Below, piece after piece: positions 36,519 to 44,559 of a stretch of DNA of 64,000 bases. Numbering within the stretch: the stretch's first letter is position 1; each line of letters starts with the position of its first letter. The notes below the pieces were generated by a model, which worked only from the letters and a program-made list of their open reading frames with translations, ran no database searches and was not told the origin of the DNA. The stretch is from Methylobrevis albus. Its GTDB lineage: Bacteria; Pseudomonadota; Alphaproteobacteria; Rhizobiales; Pleomorphomonadaceae. A program made the translations under genes and the position numbers. The stretch spans positions 1-64,000 of the forward strand of contig NZ_JADZLT010000051.1 of the NCBI RefSeq assembly GCF_015904235.1, given 5' to 3'.

Positions 36519-38090
36519 ATGGCGCTGTCGGCACGCCTCGAACTCAGACAAAGCCAGTCCCTGGTCATGACCCCGCAGCTGATGCAGGCCATCAAGCTGC
36601 TCCAGCTCTCCAATCTCGACCTCGTCGCCTATGTCGACGCCGAACTCGAACGCAACCCGCTGCTCGAGCGCGTCGACAGCGAAGGCGCCCCGGACCGCGA
36701 CGAATTCGGCCGCGAGGGCGAGCCGCGCGAGGCCCCGGCGGCGGAGGCGGCCGGCGAGACCGGCTTCGAGGGCGACTTCGAGGCCGGCGTCGACGGCGGC
36801 AGCGACTGGATGGCGACCGACGGCCCCCCCACCGTCGACGCCGTCAGCAGCGTGCTCGACACCGACATCGGCAATGTCTACCCGGACGACACCGGCAGCG
36901 AGCGCAACGCGGGGCTGGACGCGGGCCAGCTCTCCGGCGACAGCTGGTCGTCGTCGAGCCGCGGCAACGGCGGCGAGGACTACAATCTCGAAGCCTTCGT
37001 CGCCGGCGAAACCACGCTGCACGACCATCTCTCCGCCCAGCTGACGCTGGCGATCGCCGATCCGGTGCGCCGGCTGATCGGCCAGGAACTGATCGACGCC
37101 GTCGACGAGGCCGGCTATCTGCGCGTCGAGGTGCCGGTGCTCGCCGAGCGGCTCGGCGCCGATCCGGCCGAGATCGAGGCCGTGATCGCCATCCTGCACG
37201 GCTTCGAGCCCGCCGGCATCTGCGCCCGGACGCTGGCCGAATGCCTCGCGCTGCAACTGAAGGAGCGCGACCGGCTCGATCCGGCGATGAAGGCGCTGCT
37301 CGCCCACATCGAGCTGCTCGCCCGCCGCGATCTCGCCCAGCTGAAGCGGATCTGCGGCGTCGACGACGACGACCTCGCCGACATGATCCGCGAGATCCTG
37401 GCGCTGAACCCGAAGCCCGGCAACGCCTTCGGCCACACGGTGATCCAGCCGGTGGTGCCAGACGTCGTGGTGAAGCCGGCCTCCGACGGCGGCTGGTCGA
37501 TCGAGCTCAACACCGAGACGCTGCCGCGCGTCCTCGTCAACCAGGTCTATTACGCCAAGGTGTCGAAGACGACGCGCGACGACGGCGAGAAGGCCTATCT
37601 CTCCGAGTGCCTGCAGACCGCCAACTGGCTGGTGAAGAGCCTCGACCAGCGCGCGCGCACGATCCTCAAGGTCTCGACCGAGATCGTGCGGCAGCAGGAT
37701 GCGTTCCTCACGCACGGCGTGCAGCATCTTAGGCCGCTGAATCTGCGGATGATCGCCGAGGCGATCGGCATGCACGAGTCGACGGTGAGCCGCGTCACAT
37801 CGAACAAGTACATGGCGACGACCCGCGGCATCTTCGAGCTGAAATACTTCTTCACCTCCTCGATCGCCTCCGCCGAGGGCGGCGACGCGCACAGCGCCGA
37901 GGCGGTGCGCTGGCGCATCAAGCAGATGATCGACGCCGAGGATCCCGACGACGTCGTCTCCGACGACGCCATCGTCAAGCTGCTGCGCGATGCCGGCGTC
38001 GACATCGCCCGCCGCACCGTCGCGAAATACCGCGAAGCGATGCGGATTCCCTCCTCGGTGCAGCGCCGCCGGCAGAAGCAGTCGCTATAG
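36519..38090 (+). CDS. rpoN: RNA polymerase sigma-54 factor
   Basis: This 523-residue sigma-54 has region I at the N-terminus (LRQSQSLVMTPQLMQAIKLLQL), an acidic variable region II of about 100 residues, the core-binding region, the HTH region around MHESTVSRVTSNKYM, and the RpoN box ARRTVAKYRE near the C-terminus. It directs RNA polymerase to -24/-12 promoters of nitrogen, motility and other genes with enhancer-binding activators. The start is ATG 36519. hpf and ptsN follow, the usual rpoN neighbourhood. Confidence 0.97.
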   Translation: MALSARLELRQSQSLVMTPQLMQAIKLLQLSNLDLVAYVDAELERNPLLERVDSEGAPDRDEFGREGEPREAPAAEAAGETGFEGDFEAGVDGGSDWMATDGPPTVDAVSSVLDTDIGNVYPDDTGSERNAGLDAGQLSGDSWSSSSRGNGGEDYNLEAFVAGETTLHDHLSAQLTLAIADPVRRLIGQELIDAVDEAGYLRVEVPVLAERLGADPAEIEAVIAILHGFEPAGICARTLAECLALQLKERDRLDPAMKALLAHIELLARRDLAQLKRICGVDDDDLADMIREILALNPKPGNAFGHTVIQPVVPDVVVKPASDGGWSIELNTETLPRVLVNQVYYAKVSKTTRDDGEKAYLSECLQTANWLVKSLDQRARTILKVSTEIVRQQDAFLTHGVQHLRPLNLRMIAEAIGMHESTVSRVTSNKYMATTRGIFELKYFFTSSIASAEGGDAHSAEAVRWRIKQMIDAEDPDDVVSDDAIVKLLRDAGVDIARRTVAKYREAMRIPSSVQRRRQKQSL

Positions 38091-38142
38091 CGCCCCGGGA
38101 GGTCGCCGGCGGCCGACCATCGGACCGCTCCGCCTTGGTTTG

Positions 38143-38171
38143 TTGACGCGACCGACCACATACCTTAGAGA
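38143..38171 (+). promoter_or_regulatory. Promoter-like element upstream of hpf
   Basis: A -35 TTGACG at 38143-38148 and -10 TAGAGA at 38166-38171 are spaced by 17 nt, giving a leader of about 160 nt before hpf. The leader is rich in hairpin-forming GC tracts. ACATACCTT at 38158-38166 is inverted at 38253-38261. Confidence 0.5.
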
Positions 38172-38336
38172 GCGCCCCGTTCGGCGGTGACGCCGGGGAT
38201 CTTTCACCGGCGGGATCGCACGGCCCGGCGGGGTGGCCTCGCGGAGCGCTCCAAGGTATGTCTTCTGGGCGCGGCTCCGCGCCAACGACCAACCCTGGAG
38301 TGGTTTTCGGACCACTCGCACCCAAAGGGGGATCTC

Positions 38337-38915
38337 ATGAGCCTTCGCATTTCCGGCAAGAACGTCGACATCGGCACGGCACTGCGCACCCACATCGAGG
38401 GGCGACTGTCCGACGCGCTCGGCAAGTACTTCGACGGCGGCTATACGGGCCACGTGACGGTCGAGCCCGAGGGCGCCGGATTTGCGACCGACTGCAGCAT
38501 CCACCTCGACACCGGCGCCGTGTTGCAGGCCCACGGCCGCGCCTATGACGTCTACGCCTCGGCCGACCAGGCCGCGGAGCGCATCGGCAAGCGGCTTCGG
38601 CGCTACAAGCGCAAGATCAAGAGCCATCACAGCGGCGAGGACCGCGGCGACGCGATCGACGCGCTCGCCTATGTCATCGCCGCGCCCGACGAGGACGACG
38701 ATCTTCCCGACGATTTCGCGCCGCTGGTCGTTGCCGAAACGACGCAGCGCATCAAGACCGCGACCGTCGGCATGGCCGTGATGGATCTCGACTTCACCGG
38801 ACAGACCGTGGTCGTGTTCAAGAACGCGGCGACCGGCTCCATCAACGTCGTCTACCGCCGTCCCGACGGCAACATCGGCTGGATCGATCCCGCCCTCACG
38901 GGACTCCAAGCCTGA
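38337..38915 (+). CDS. hpf: Ribosome hibernation promoting factor, long form
   Basis: This 192-residue protein has an N-terminal S30AE domain (about 1-105: MSLRISGKNVDIGTALRTHI, RLRRYKRKIKSHH) and a C-terminal dimerisation domain (about 130-190: VAVMDLDFTGQTVVVFKNAA). The long form dimerises 70S ribosomes into inactive 100S particles in stationary phase or stress. It lies between rpoN and ptsN. It probably has its own promoter in the 246-bp upstream spacer. Confidence 0.94.
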   Translation: MSLRISGKNVDIGTALRTHIEGRLSDALGKYFDGGYTGHVTVEPEGAGFATDCSIHLDTGAVLQAHGRAYDVYASADQAAERIGKRLRRYKRKIKSHHSGEDRGDAIDALAYVIAAPDEDDDLPDDFAPLVVAETTQRIKTATVGMAVMDLDFTGQTVVVFKNAATGSINVVYRRPDGNIGWIDPALTGLQA

Positions 38916-39008
38916 ACGGCAATCGGGGCTTTCGGGAGCGGGACGTCCGTGCCTAAAATGAACGCTGTCCGGTATTTCGGCAGAATCGACTGAGCAGGAT
39001 CTCGCACC

Positions 39009-39473
39009 ATGGATCTGAGCGACCTTCTGACGGTCGAGGGCGTCCTCCCCCACCTGAAGGCCAACTCGAAGAAACAGGCGTTGCAGGAGATGGCCGCCAA
39101 GGCGGCGGCCGTCACCGGCCGCCCGGAGCGGGAAATCTTCGATACGCTGCTGCAGCGCGAGCGGCTGGGATCGACCGGCGTCGGCCACGGCGTGGCGATC
39201 CCGCACGGCAAGCTGGTCAACCTCGACCGGCTCGTCGGCATCTTCGCGCGCCTCGACCGACCCGTCGATTTCGATTCGCTCGACGACGAGCCGGTCGACC
39301 TGATGTTCCTGCTGCTGGCGCCGGAAACGGCGGGCGCCGATCACCTCAAGGCCCTCGCGCGCATCGCGCGGGTGCTGCGCGACCAGACCGTCGCGACCAA
39401 GCTGCGCGCCACCACCGACGCCGGCAAGATCTACACCCTGCTGACCCAGCCGCTGGCGTCCAACGCGGCCTGA
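39009..39473 (+). CDS. ptsN: PTS IIA-like nitrogen regulatory protein
   Basis: This 154-residue EIIA-Ntr has the phospho-accepting His66 in GVGHGVAIPHGKL and the following LVGIFARLDRPVDF strand. It is the terminal acceptor of the nitrogen PTS (PtsP-NPr-EIIANtr) and modulates potassium transport and other targets by binding. It follows hpf by 93 bp in the conserved rpoN region. Length and motifs are complete. Confidence 0.95.
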   Translation: MDLSDLLTVEGVLPHLKANSKKQALQEMAAKAAAVTGRPEREIFDTLLQRERLGSTGVGHGVAIPHGKLVNLDRLVGIFARLDRPVDFDSLDDEPVDLMFLLLAPETAGADHLKALARIARVLRDQTVATKLRATTDAGKIYTLLTQPLASNAA

Positions 39474-39504
39474 GCCGCGTCGGCGCGCGCCGCCTCTCTC
39501 GCCG

Positions 39505-39783
39505 TCAGTGGACGCTGACGGCGACGAGTTCGTGCTGCATCGCGTTGGCGATCGCCGCGTCACGGCTGTCGGTGACGAGGATCGGCGTGCCGTCGGCGCC
39601 GAGCAGGGCCCAGAGCGCGAGACCGGGTTCGAGATCCGGGGCGGCCGGGAAGGCGGCCTTCAGGTCGTCCGACGAAATCGCGCGCACATAGGCCACGACC
39701 CCGTCCCCGAGGGCGGCAAAAGCCGCGTCGGGCATGCGAGCCTGCGTCTCCGCAGTGAGCTCCAGCTTGTGGTTGTTGGTCAT
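39505..39783 (-). CDS. DUF1150 family protein
   Basis: The 92-residue small protein matches the alphaproteobacterial DUF1150 pattern: ALGDGVVAYVRAISSDDL, then LWALLGADGTPILVTDSRDAAIANA. Function is unknown. It regularly sits next to small heat-shock genes in Rhizobiales, as here, where the hsp20 gene lies 156 bp upstream on the same strand. The start has GAAAGGAG upstream. It may be co-expressed in the heat-shock response. Confidence 0.85.
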   Translation of the reverse strand: MTNNHKLELTAETQARMPDAAFAALGDGVVAYVRAISSDDLKAAFPAAPDLEPGLALWALLGADGTPILVTDSRDAAIANAMQHELVAVSVH

Positions 39784-39939
39784 GACCTCACTCCTTTCAT
39801 GCGTTCGGCAAGGCCGCGCGCCCGTGTGGGCCGCGCATGGCCGCCGTCGGCCGGCAATGCCGGCCTCCGCCCCGCGAGGGGCGTCAGAAGATCGTCGCAG
39901 GGGGCCTTGAGTGGGCCCGATGCCCGTCTCGCCGTGCCG

Positions 39940-40368
39940 TCAATCCGCGGCGTTGATCGCGATCCGGCGGATGACCCGTTCGGGCTGCGGCCGCTCGAGA
40001 TCGATCGCGAGCAACCCGTCCTTCAGGTCGGCACTGATGATCTCAATGCCTTCGGCCAGCACAAAGGTCCGTTGAAACTGCCGGGCGGCTATGCCGCGGT
40101 GCAGATACTGCCGGGCCTTGTCGTCCGCCTGGCGGCCGCGGATCACGAGCTGGCTGTCCTCGACCGAGACGTCGAGCTGGTCGCGGGTGAAGCCCGCGAC
40201 GGCCAGCGTGATACGGATCACGTCGCCGCGTTCGTCATCGCGCGCGATGCGCTCGATGTTATACGGCGGATAGCCGTCGGTGGATCCCTTGGCGACCCGG
40301 TCCAGCGCGCGTTCGATCTCGTCGAAGCCGAGCAGGAACGGGCTCGAAAACGTGGTCATGCGTGTCAT
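39940..40368 (-). CDS. Hsp20 family small heat-shock protein (IbpA/HspH-like)
   Basis: The 142-residue alpha-crystallin-type chaperone has an N-terminal FLLGFDEIERALDRVA, the crystallin core DVIRITLAVAGFTRDQLDVSVEDSQLVI, the GIAARQFQRTFVLAEGIEI segment and a C-terminal Ile-x-Ile-like RRIAI. It binds unfolding proteins during heat stress. The start is ATG 40368 with GAAGGG upstream; ATG 40359 is also possible. I saw no clear ROSE thermometer in the short leader. Confidence 0.93.
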   Translation of the reverse strand: MTRMTTFSSPFLLGFDEIERALDRVAKGSTDGYPPYNIERIARDDERGDVIRITLAVAGFTRDQLDVSVEDSQLVIRGRQADDKARQYLHRGIAARQFQRTFVLAEGIEIISADLKDGLLAIDLERPQPERVIRRIAINAAD

Positions 40369-40511
40369 CGTCAAAGCCCTTCGATGTGAGCGACCTTGAA
40401 CTCCGGACCCTGACGGCATCCGGCACGGACCCCTCGGGGATCCATGTGGCAGATATGGCGCGGGCCCCGCGCCGCTTCAAGGCTTGCCGTCGCGGGCGCA
40501 AGCGCCCCGTG

Positions 40512-42566
40512 TCAGCTCTCGGTGCGGCCGTCCCGCTGCGGCAGGATCGGCCCCGGCTCGGGCGTCACCGGACCGTCGTCGTAGACGCCGTCCGGCTCCG
40601 CCGCGCGCGAGGGCGCCGGCTCGGGCGCCGCCGGCGCGAGCGACGACTTCCGCCGCGGCCCGTCGAGCCGCGCCAGCATGCCGCGCGCGATCTCGCGCTC
40701 GCCCATGATGACGCTATCGGAGCCGAGCTTGCTGAGGTGCTCGACCTCGGCGTCGGTGTGGGCGCGGTTGCAGATCAGGATGCCGGCGTTGAGCTTGCGC
40801 GCCTGCTCCGTCACCTGGCCGGCCTCGAAGGCGTTCGGGATCGCGATCACGATGTTGCGTGCCCCGGCGACGTTGGCGAGCGCGAGCACGTCGGCACTCG
40901 CTGCGTTGCCGACCACCACCTCGACGCCCTTGTCGCGCAGCATGTCGACCCGCGAGTCGGCGTCCTCGATGACGAGGAACGGTTTGTCGTCCTCGATCAG
41001 CCCCTCGCCGACGATGCTGCCGACGCGGCCGTAGCCGACCAGCACCGTGTGATCCTTGAGCCGGGTCGGCCGGGCCGCCTCGGTGTCGTCGTCGCGCGGC
41101 TGCTCCTCGGCCGGCTCGGGCGGCGTTGCGACGGCCTCCGGCTCGGCCGGCGGCATAATGACCGGCTCGGCCGGGGCCGCGACGGTCTCGGTGGGCGCCG
41201 TTGCGACCGGCGCGGGCGCGGGCGCCTTCGCCGCGGCGGCGGGGGCCTTGGCGGTCGCTGCCGGGGCCTTGGTCGCCGTTGCCTTGGCAGCCGCGTCTCC
41301 CGTCGCGGCGGGCTTGGCGTCGAAGCGCTGCGCCGCCGCCTCGAGCCGGGCCTTGATCCGGTCGACGCCCAGGAACACCAGCGGGTTGAGCACGATCGAG
41401 ATGATCGCGCCCGCGAGGATCAGGTCGCGCCCCTCCTCGGGCAAGAGGTTCAGGCCGACGCCGAGCTCGGCGAGGATGAACGAGAACTCGCCGATCTGCG
41501 CGAGGCTGGCCGAGATGGTCAGCGCCGTGCCGACCGTGCGGCGGAAGGCGAGCACGATCAGGAACGCGGCGAGCGACTTGCCGATCACGATGATGAACAC
41601 CGTCGCGAGCACCGGCAGCGGACTGGTCACGATGATGGTCGGGTCGAACAGCATGCCGACCGAGACGAAGAACAGCACCGCGAAGGCGTCGCGCAGCGGC
41701 AGCGTTTCCTGCGCCGCCTGATGGCTGAGCTCGCTTTCGGCGAGGATCATGCCGGCGAAGAAGGCACCGAGCGCCAGCGACACGCCGAACATCTCGGCCG
41801 CGAAGAAGGCGACGCCGAGCGCGATGGCGAGCACCGCGAGGCGAAACAGCTCGCGCGAGCCGGTGTAGGCGATGCGGTGCAGCACCCAGGGGATCACCCG
41901 GCGGCCGACGACCAGCATGAGGCCGACGAAGGCAGCGACCTTCAGCAGCGTGACGCCGATGACGCCGTAGAGACCGAGGTCCATGCCGAGCGCGCGGCCA
42001 AGCCAGATCGCCAGCGGGTCGCGCGCCGCGGTGCCGTCGCCGGCGATGCTGGCAACCGCCGGGATCAGCACCAGCGCCATCACCATCGCGAGATCTTCGA
42101 CGATGAGCCAGCCGACGGCGATGCGGCCGCGCTCGGTCTCGATCAGCCGCCGGTCCTGCAGCGCCTTCAGCAGCACGACGGTGGAGGCGACGGAGAGCGC
42201 GAGACCGAACACGAGGCCGCCGCCGAGCGACCAGCCGAGCATCGCCGACAGGCCCCAGCCGAGCAGGGTCGCAAAGCTCATCTGCGCCACGGCGCCCGGA
42301 ATGGCGATGGCGCGGACGGAGAGCAGGTCCTTCAGCGAGAAGTGCAGGCCGACGCCGAACATCAGCAGGATGACGCCGATCTCGGCGAGCTGCGGCGCGA
42401 GGGTCTGGTCGGCGACGAAGCCGGGGGTATGCGGTCCGGACAGCACGCCGGCGATCAGGTAGCCGACGAGCGGCGGCATGCGCAGGCGCTGGGCAATGGC
42501 CCCCAGCGCGAAGGCGAGCACGAGGCCCACGACGATCGTTGAGATCAGAGTGGTCTCGTGCGGCAT
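40512..42566 (-). CDS. Kef-type cation/proton antiporter with TrkA-N (RCK) domain
   Basis: The 684-residue protein has about 12 membrane helices of the CPA2 family (RLRMPPLVGYLIAGVLSGPHTPGF, then VGLHFSLKDLL, and SHQAAQETLPLRDAFAVLFF). A cytoplasmic RCK domain begins with the NAD-binding motif LVGYGRVGSIVGEGL. Between them lies an unusually long Ala/Pro-rich linker of about 130 residues (roughly 410-540). It resembles YbaL/KefB-type potassium or sodium antiporters. The start is ATG 42566, after AAGAAGGGG. Confidence 0.9.
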   Translation of the reverse strand: MPHETTLISTIVVGLVLAFALGAIAQRLRMPPLVGYLIAGVLSGPHTPGFVADQTLAPQLAEIGVILLMFGVGLHFSLKDLLSVRAIAIPGAVAQMSFATLLGWGLSAMLGWSLGGGLVFGLALSVASTVVLLKALQDRRLIETERGRIAVGWLIVEDLAMVMALVLIPAVASIAGDGTAARDPLAIWLGRALGMDLGLYGVIGVTLLKVAAFVGLMLVVGRRVIPWVLHRIAYTGSRELFRLAVLAIALGVAFFAAEMFGVSLALGAFFAGMILAESELSHQAAQETLPLRDAFAVLFFVSVGMLFDPTIIVTSPLPVLATVFIIVIGKSLAAFLIVLAFRRTVGTALTISASLAQIGEFSFILAELGVGLNLLPEEGRDLILAGAIISIVLNPLVFLGVDRIKARLEAAAQRFDAKPAATGDAAAKATATKAPAATAKAPAAAAKAPAPAPVATAPTETVAAPAEPVIMPPAEPEAVATPPEPAEEQPRDDDTEAARPTRLKDHTVLVGYGRVGSIVGEGLIEDDKPFLVIEDADSRVDMLRDKGVEVVVGNAASADVLALANVAGARNIVIAIPNAFEAGQVTEQARKLNAGILICNRAHTDAEVEHLSKLGSDSVIMGEREIARGMLARLDGPRRKSSLAPAAPEPAPSRAAEPDGVYDDGPVTPEPGPILPQRDGRTES

Positions 42567-42731
42567 GCTGGGTACCCCTTCTTGGCTTTTGGCGCGCAGA
42601 CCCCGGCGCGCGAACGAAATCCTCGAGGACGGCTCCACACAACGGGCGGACGCCCGGAACGAACCATGGACCGGCGCCGGATCGAATTCCGGACGCGCGC
42701 CCCTTGGAAGTTGGCGGAGAAGTCACCAAAT

Positions 42732-42760
42732 TTGACTTATATCGACCAATATGGTTGATC
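42732..42760 (+). promoter_or_regulatory. Promoter overlapped by an inverted repeat, upstream of the XRE gene
   Basis: TTGACT at 42732-42737 can serve as -35, with a weak -10 around 42755-42760. ATCGACCA at 42741-42748 and TGGTTGAT at 42752-42759 form an inverted repeat (7 of 8) lying across the spacer and -10. This is the expected position of an autorepressor site. The segment is much AT-richer than its surroundings. Confidence 0.5.
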
Positions 42761-42788
42761 TATGGCGGTCGTTCAAGAGCCAAATTCA

Positions 42789-43139
42789 ATGAATCTGTTG
42801 CCAGAACAATGCCGTGCAGCCCGTGCGCTCCTCGATTGGACGCAGGCCGACCTTGCGGAAAAGGCGGATGTGTCGCGCAGCACCATCCGCGACTTCGAGG
42901 GGGGGCGGCACGAGTTGCACCGGGCGAGCGAGGCGCAGATCCGGCGGGCGCTGGAAGCGGGCGGCGTCGTCTTCGTCGATTTCGCCGACGTCGGCCCCGA
43001 CGTCGGCCCCGGCGTCTGCCTGCGCGGCGGCGACAAGGCCGCGCCGACCTCGGCGGTCCCGGAGCGGGGCGAGCGAGCGGCGGACCCGGAGGCCGAGCCG
43101 CCCGTGCTGCGTCCCCGCCCGCCGCCGGCGCGCGCCTGA
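42789..43139 (+). CDS. XRE family HTH transcriptional regulator
   Basis: The 116-residue protein has an N-terminal Cro/C1-type helix-turn-helix (ARALLDWTQADLAEKADVSR, then STIRDFEGG) followed by a short segment and a Pro/Arg-rich disordered tail. The start is taken as ATG 42789, because a predicted promoter ends near 42767; ATG 42762 would add nine residues. The regulator probably represses itself through the inverted repeat at 42741-42759. Its targets are unknown. Confidence 0.78.
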   Translation: MNLLPEQCRAARALLDWTQADLAEKADVSRSTIRDFEGGRHELHRASEAQIRRALEAGGVVFVDFADVGPDVGPGVCLRGGDKAAPTSAVPERGERAADPEAEPPVLRPRPPPARA

Positions 43140-43158
43140 CGCGGCGGCGACGCGCCGC

Positions 43159-43803
43159 CTAGCTTGGCGGTCCCTCCGCCTGTTCGGCCACCAGGCCGCG
43201 GCAGGCGGCCCGCACCACCAGCGCGATCTGCGCTTCGAGATGCGCCTGCGGCACCGCCACCAGCTTGCCCTCGAGCCCGAGCGCCAGAATGCCGTGCACC
43301 GCGGAAAACAGCGAACGGGCGAGCAGGCCGCGCCGTTCGGGGTCGAGGCCGGGCAGCAGGGCCGCGAGCGGCGCGTCGACGTGGACGAACAGCCCGATCT
43401 GGTCGGCGACCGACCAGTCGGGCAGGGCCTTCTCCGGCGCCATGCGGAACTCGAACAGCGCCCGCCACAGTGCCGTCTCGGCATGGGCGAAGCGGGCATA
43501 GGCGAGCGCCACCGCCTCCAGCCGGCGCACCGCGGCCTCCGTCCCGTCGGTCCCGGCGCCGTCGGCGCCCGCATCCGCCGCGGCCAGCGCCGCGTCGAGC
43601 CGCGCGAGGGTGCGCGAGCCGACGAGGAGCACGAGTTCGTCGAGATCGGCGACCAGCGTGTAGATCGCCCCCACCGCGCAGCCGAGCGTGGCGGCGAGGT
43701 CGCGCGCCTTCAACGCGCCGAGCCCGCCCCCGGCGATCGCCGCCTCGGCCGCTGCGATCAGCGCCGCGCGCTGCTCCGTCCGTCGCTGCGTGTCCTTTGC
43801 CAT
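43159..43803 (-). CDS. TetR family transcriptional regulator
   Basis: The 214-residue protein has an N-terminal TetR helix-turn-helix (LIAAAEAAIAGGGLGALKARDLAATLGCAVGAIYTLVADLDEL) and a helical ligand-binding domain of the WHG-type. The start is ATG 43803; an upstream ATG at 43830 lies inside an operator palindrome. It is divergent from a PspA-like coiled-coil gene, and three identical 13-bp palindromes lie in the spacer. It therefore very likely represses itself and that neighbour. The inducer is unknown. Confidence 0.9.
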   Translation of the reverse strand: MAKDTQRRTEQRAALIAAAEAAIAGGGLGALKARDLAATLGCAVGAIYTLVADLDELVLLVGSRTLARLDAALAAADAGADGAGTDGTEAAVRRLEAVALAYARFAHAETALWRALFEFRMAPEKALPDWSVADQIGLFVHVDAPLAALLPGLDPERRGLLARSLFSAVHGILALGLEGKLVAVPQAHLEAQIALVVRAACRGLVAEQAEGPPS

Positions 43804-43823
43804 CGAGATCGGGTCCAGGGTTA

Positions 43824-43892
43824 TGAACATCGTTCAAAAAAAGCTTGAACGATGTTCAGTTTCTGCTACGGTCGTCACATGAACGATGTTCA
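43824..43892. promoter_or_regulatory. Three TGAAC-N3-GTTCA operator palindromes (TetR)
   Basis: Perfect 13-bp palindromes TGAAC-ATC-GTTCA (43824-43836), TGAAC-GAT-GTTCA (43846-43858) and TGAAC-GAT-GTTCA (43880-43892) occupy the divergent spacer. The first two also form one large inverted repeat with 13-bp arms (43825-43837 and 43845-43857). A promoter for the rightward gene, TTGAAC at 43845 and TACGGT at 43867, overlaps them. Confidence 0.8.
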
Positions 43893-43908
43893 TAGCAGAG
43901 GTTCGACC

Positions 43909-44460
43909 ATGTTCAAGACGCTTTCCGCCTGGCTCGGCCTGTTCACCGCCCGTCCGGCCGCAACTGACCCCGCCGGCGACGCCGCGACGGCGGCCGCGCA
44001 TCGCGCCGGTCAGCGCCGCCTCGAGGCCACCGCCGATGCGCTCGGCCGCGCTCGCGCCGCCCTCGGCATCGCCATGGCCGACGACGAGTGCCTGCTGCGC
44101 CGGCTGACCCGCCTCGAGGCCCGTGCGGCGGAACTCGAAGCCGCGCTCGCGACTTCTCCGGCAGGGGAGGCGGCGGTGATCGCCGCCGAGATCGGCCGCA
44201 TCGCCGCCGAACGCGAAGCGGCGGAGCGGGCACGGCGGACGCTGGGCGTCGATCTCCGTAGGCTCACCGCCGAGACGCGCGACGCCGCCGCGGTGCATGC
44301 CGCGGAACTGCGCGCCGAGGGCGCCCGCCGCCGGGGCGAGCCGCCGCCGCGGGGCGGCTTCGGCCGGGTCGAGATGGGCCGCAGCTTCGAGGCGACCCTC
44401 GCCGACGCCGAGGCGACGCTCGCCCGGCTGCGCGCCCGCCGGACCGTCCACGGCGCCTGA
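43909..44460 (+). CDS. PspA/IM30-like coiled-coil protein
   Basis: The 183-residue, almost wholly helical protein is rich in Ala, Glu and Arg (for example LLRRLTRLEARAAELEAALA). A hydrophobic FKTLSAWLGLF lies at the N-terminus, like the amphipathic first helix of PspA. The family match is by pattern only. PspA proteins bind stressed membranes. The start is ATG 43909 with AGAGG upstream; two earlier in-frame ATGs fall before or inside the third operator. Expression is probably controlled by the divergent TetR regulator. Confidence 0.6.
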   Translation: MFKTLSAWLGLFTARPAATDPAGDAATAAAHRAGQRRLEATADALGRARAALGIAMADDECLLRRLTRLEARAAELEAALATSPAGEAAVIAAEIGRIAAEREAAERARRTLGVDLRRLTAETRDAAAVHAAELRAEGARRRGEPPPRGGFGRVEMGRSFEATLADAEATLARLRARRTVHGA

Positions 44461-44559
44461 GCCGCCGGCGCGGCGTGATCGGCGGCGCCCGACGGGTTGG
44501 CAATTCGGCAACCGGGCGCAGTTAGACTTCTCTTTGCAGTTTTCGGGGAATTTTTGACC

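Noticed and set aside
39784..39939. Search for a ROSE-type RNA thermometer or other structured RNA near hsp20
   Set aside because: The hsp20 leader visible here is short and I could not fold a convincing thermometer; the 39784-39939 spacer shows only generic GC pairing.
43143..43159. GC hairpin between the convergent XRE and TetR genes as a terminator
   Set aside because: A 7-bp stem with a 3-nt loop is present but has no T-run and lies in generally palindrome-prone GC sequence; evidence is too weak to list.
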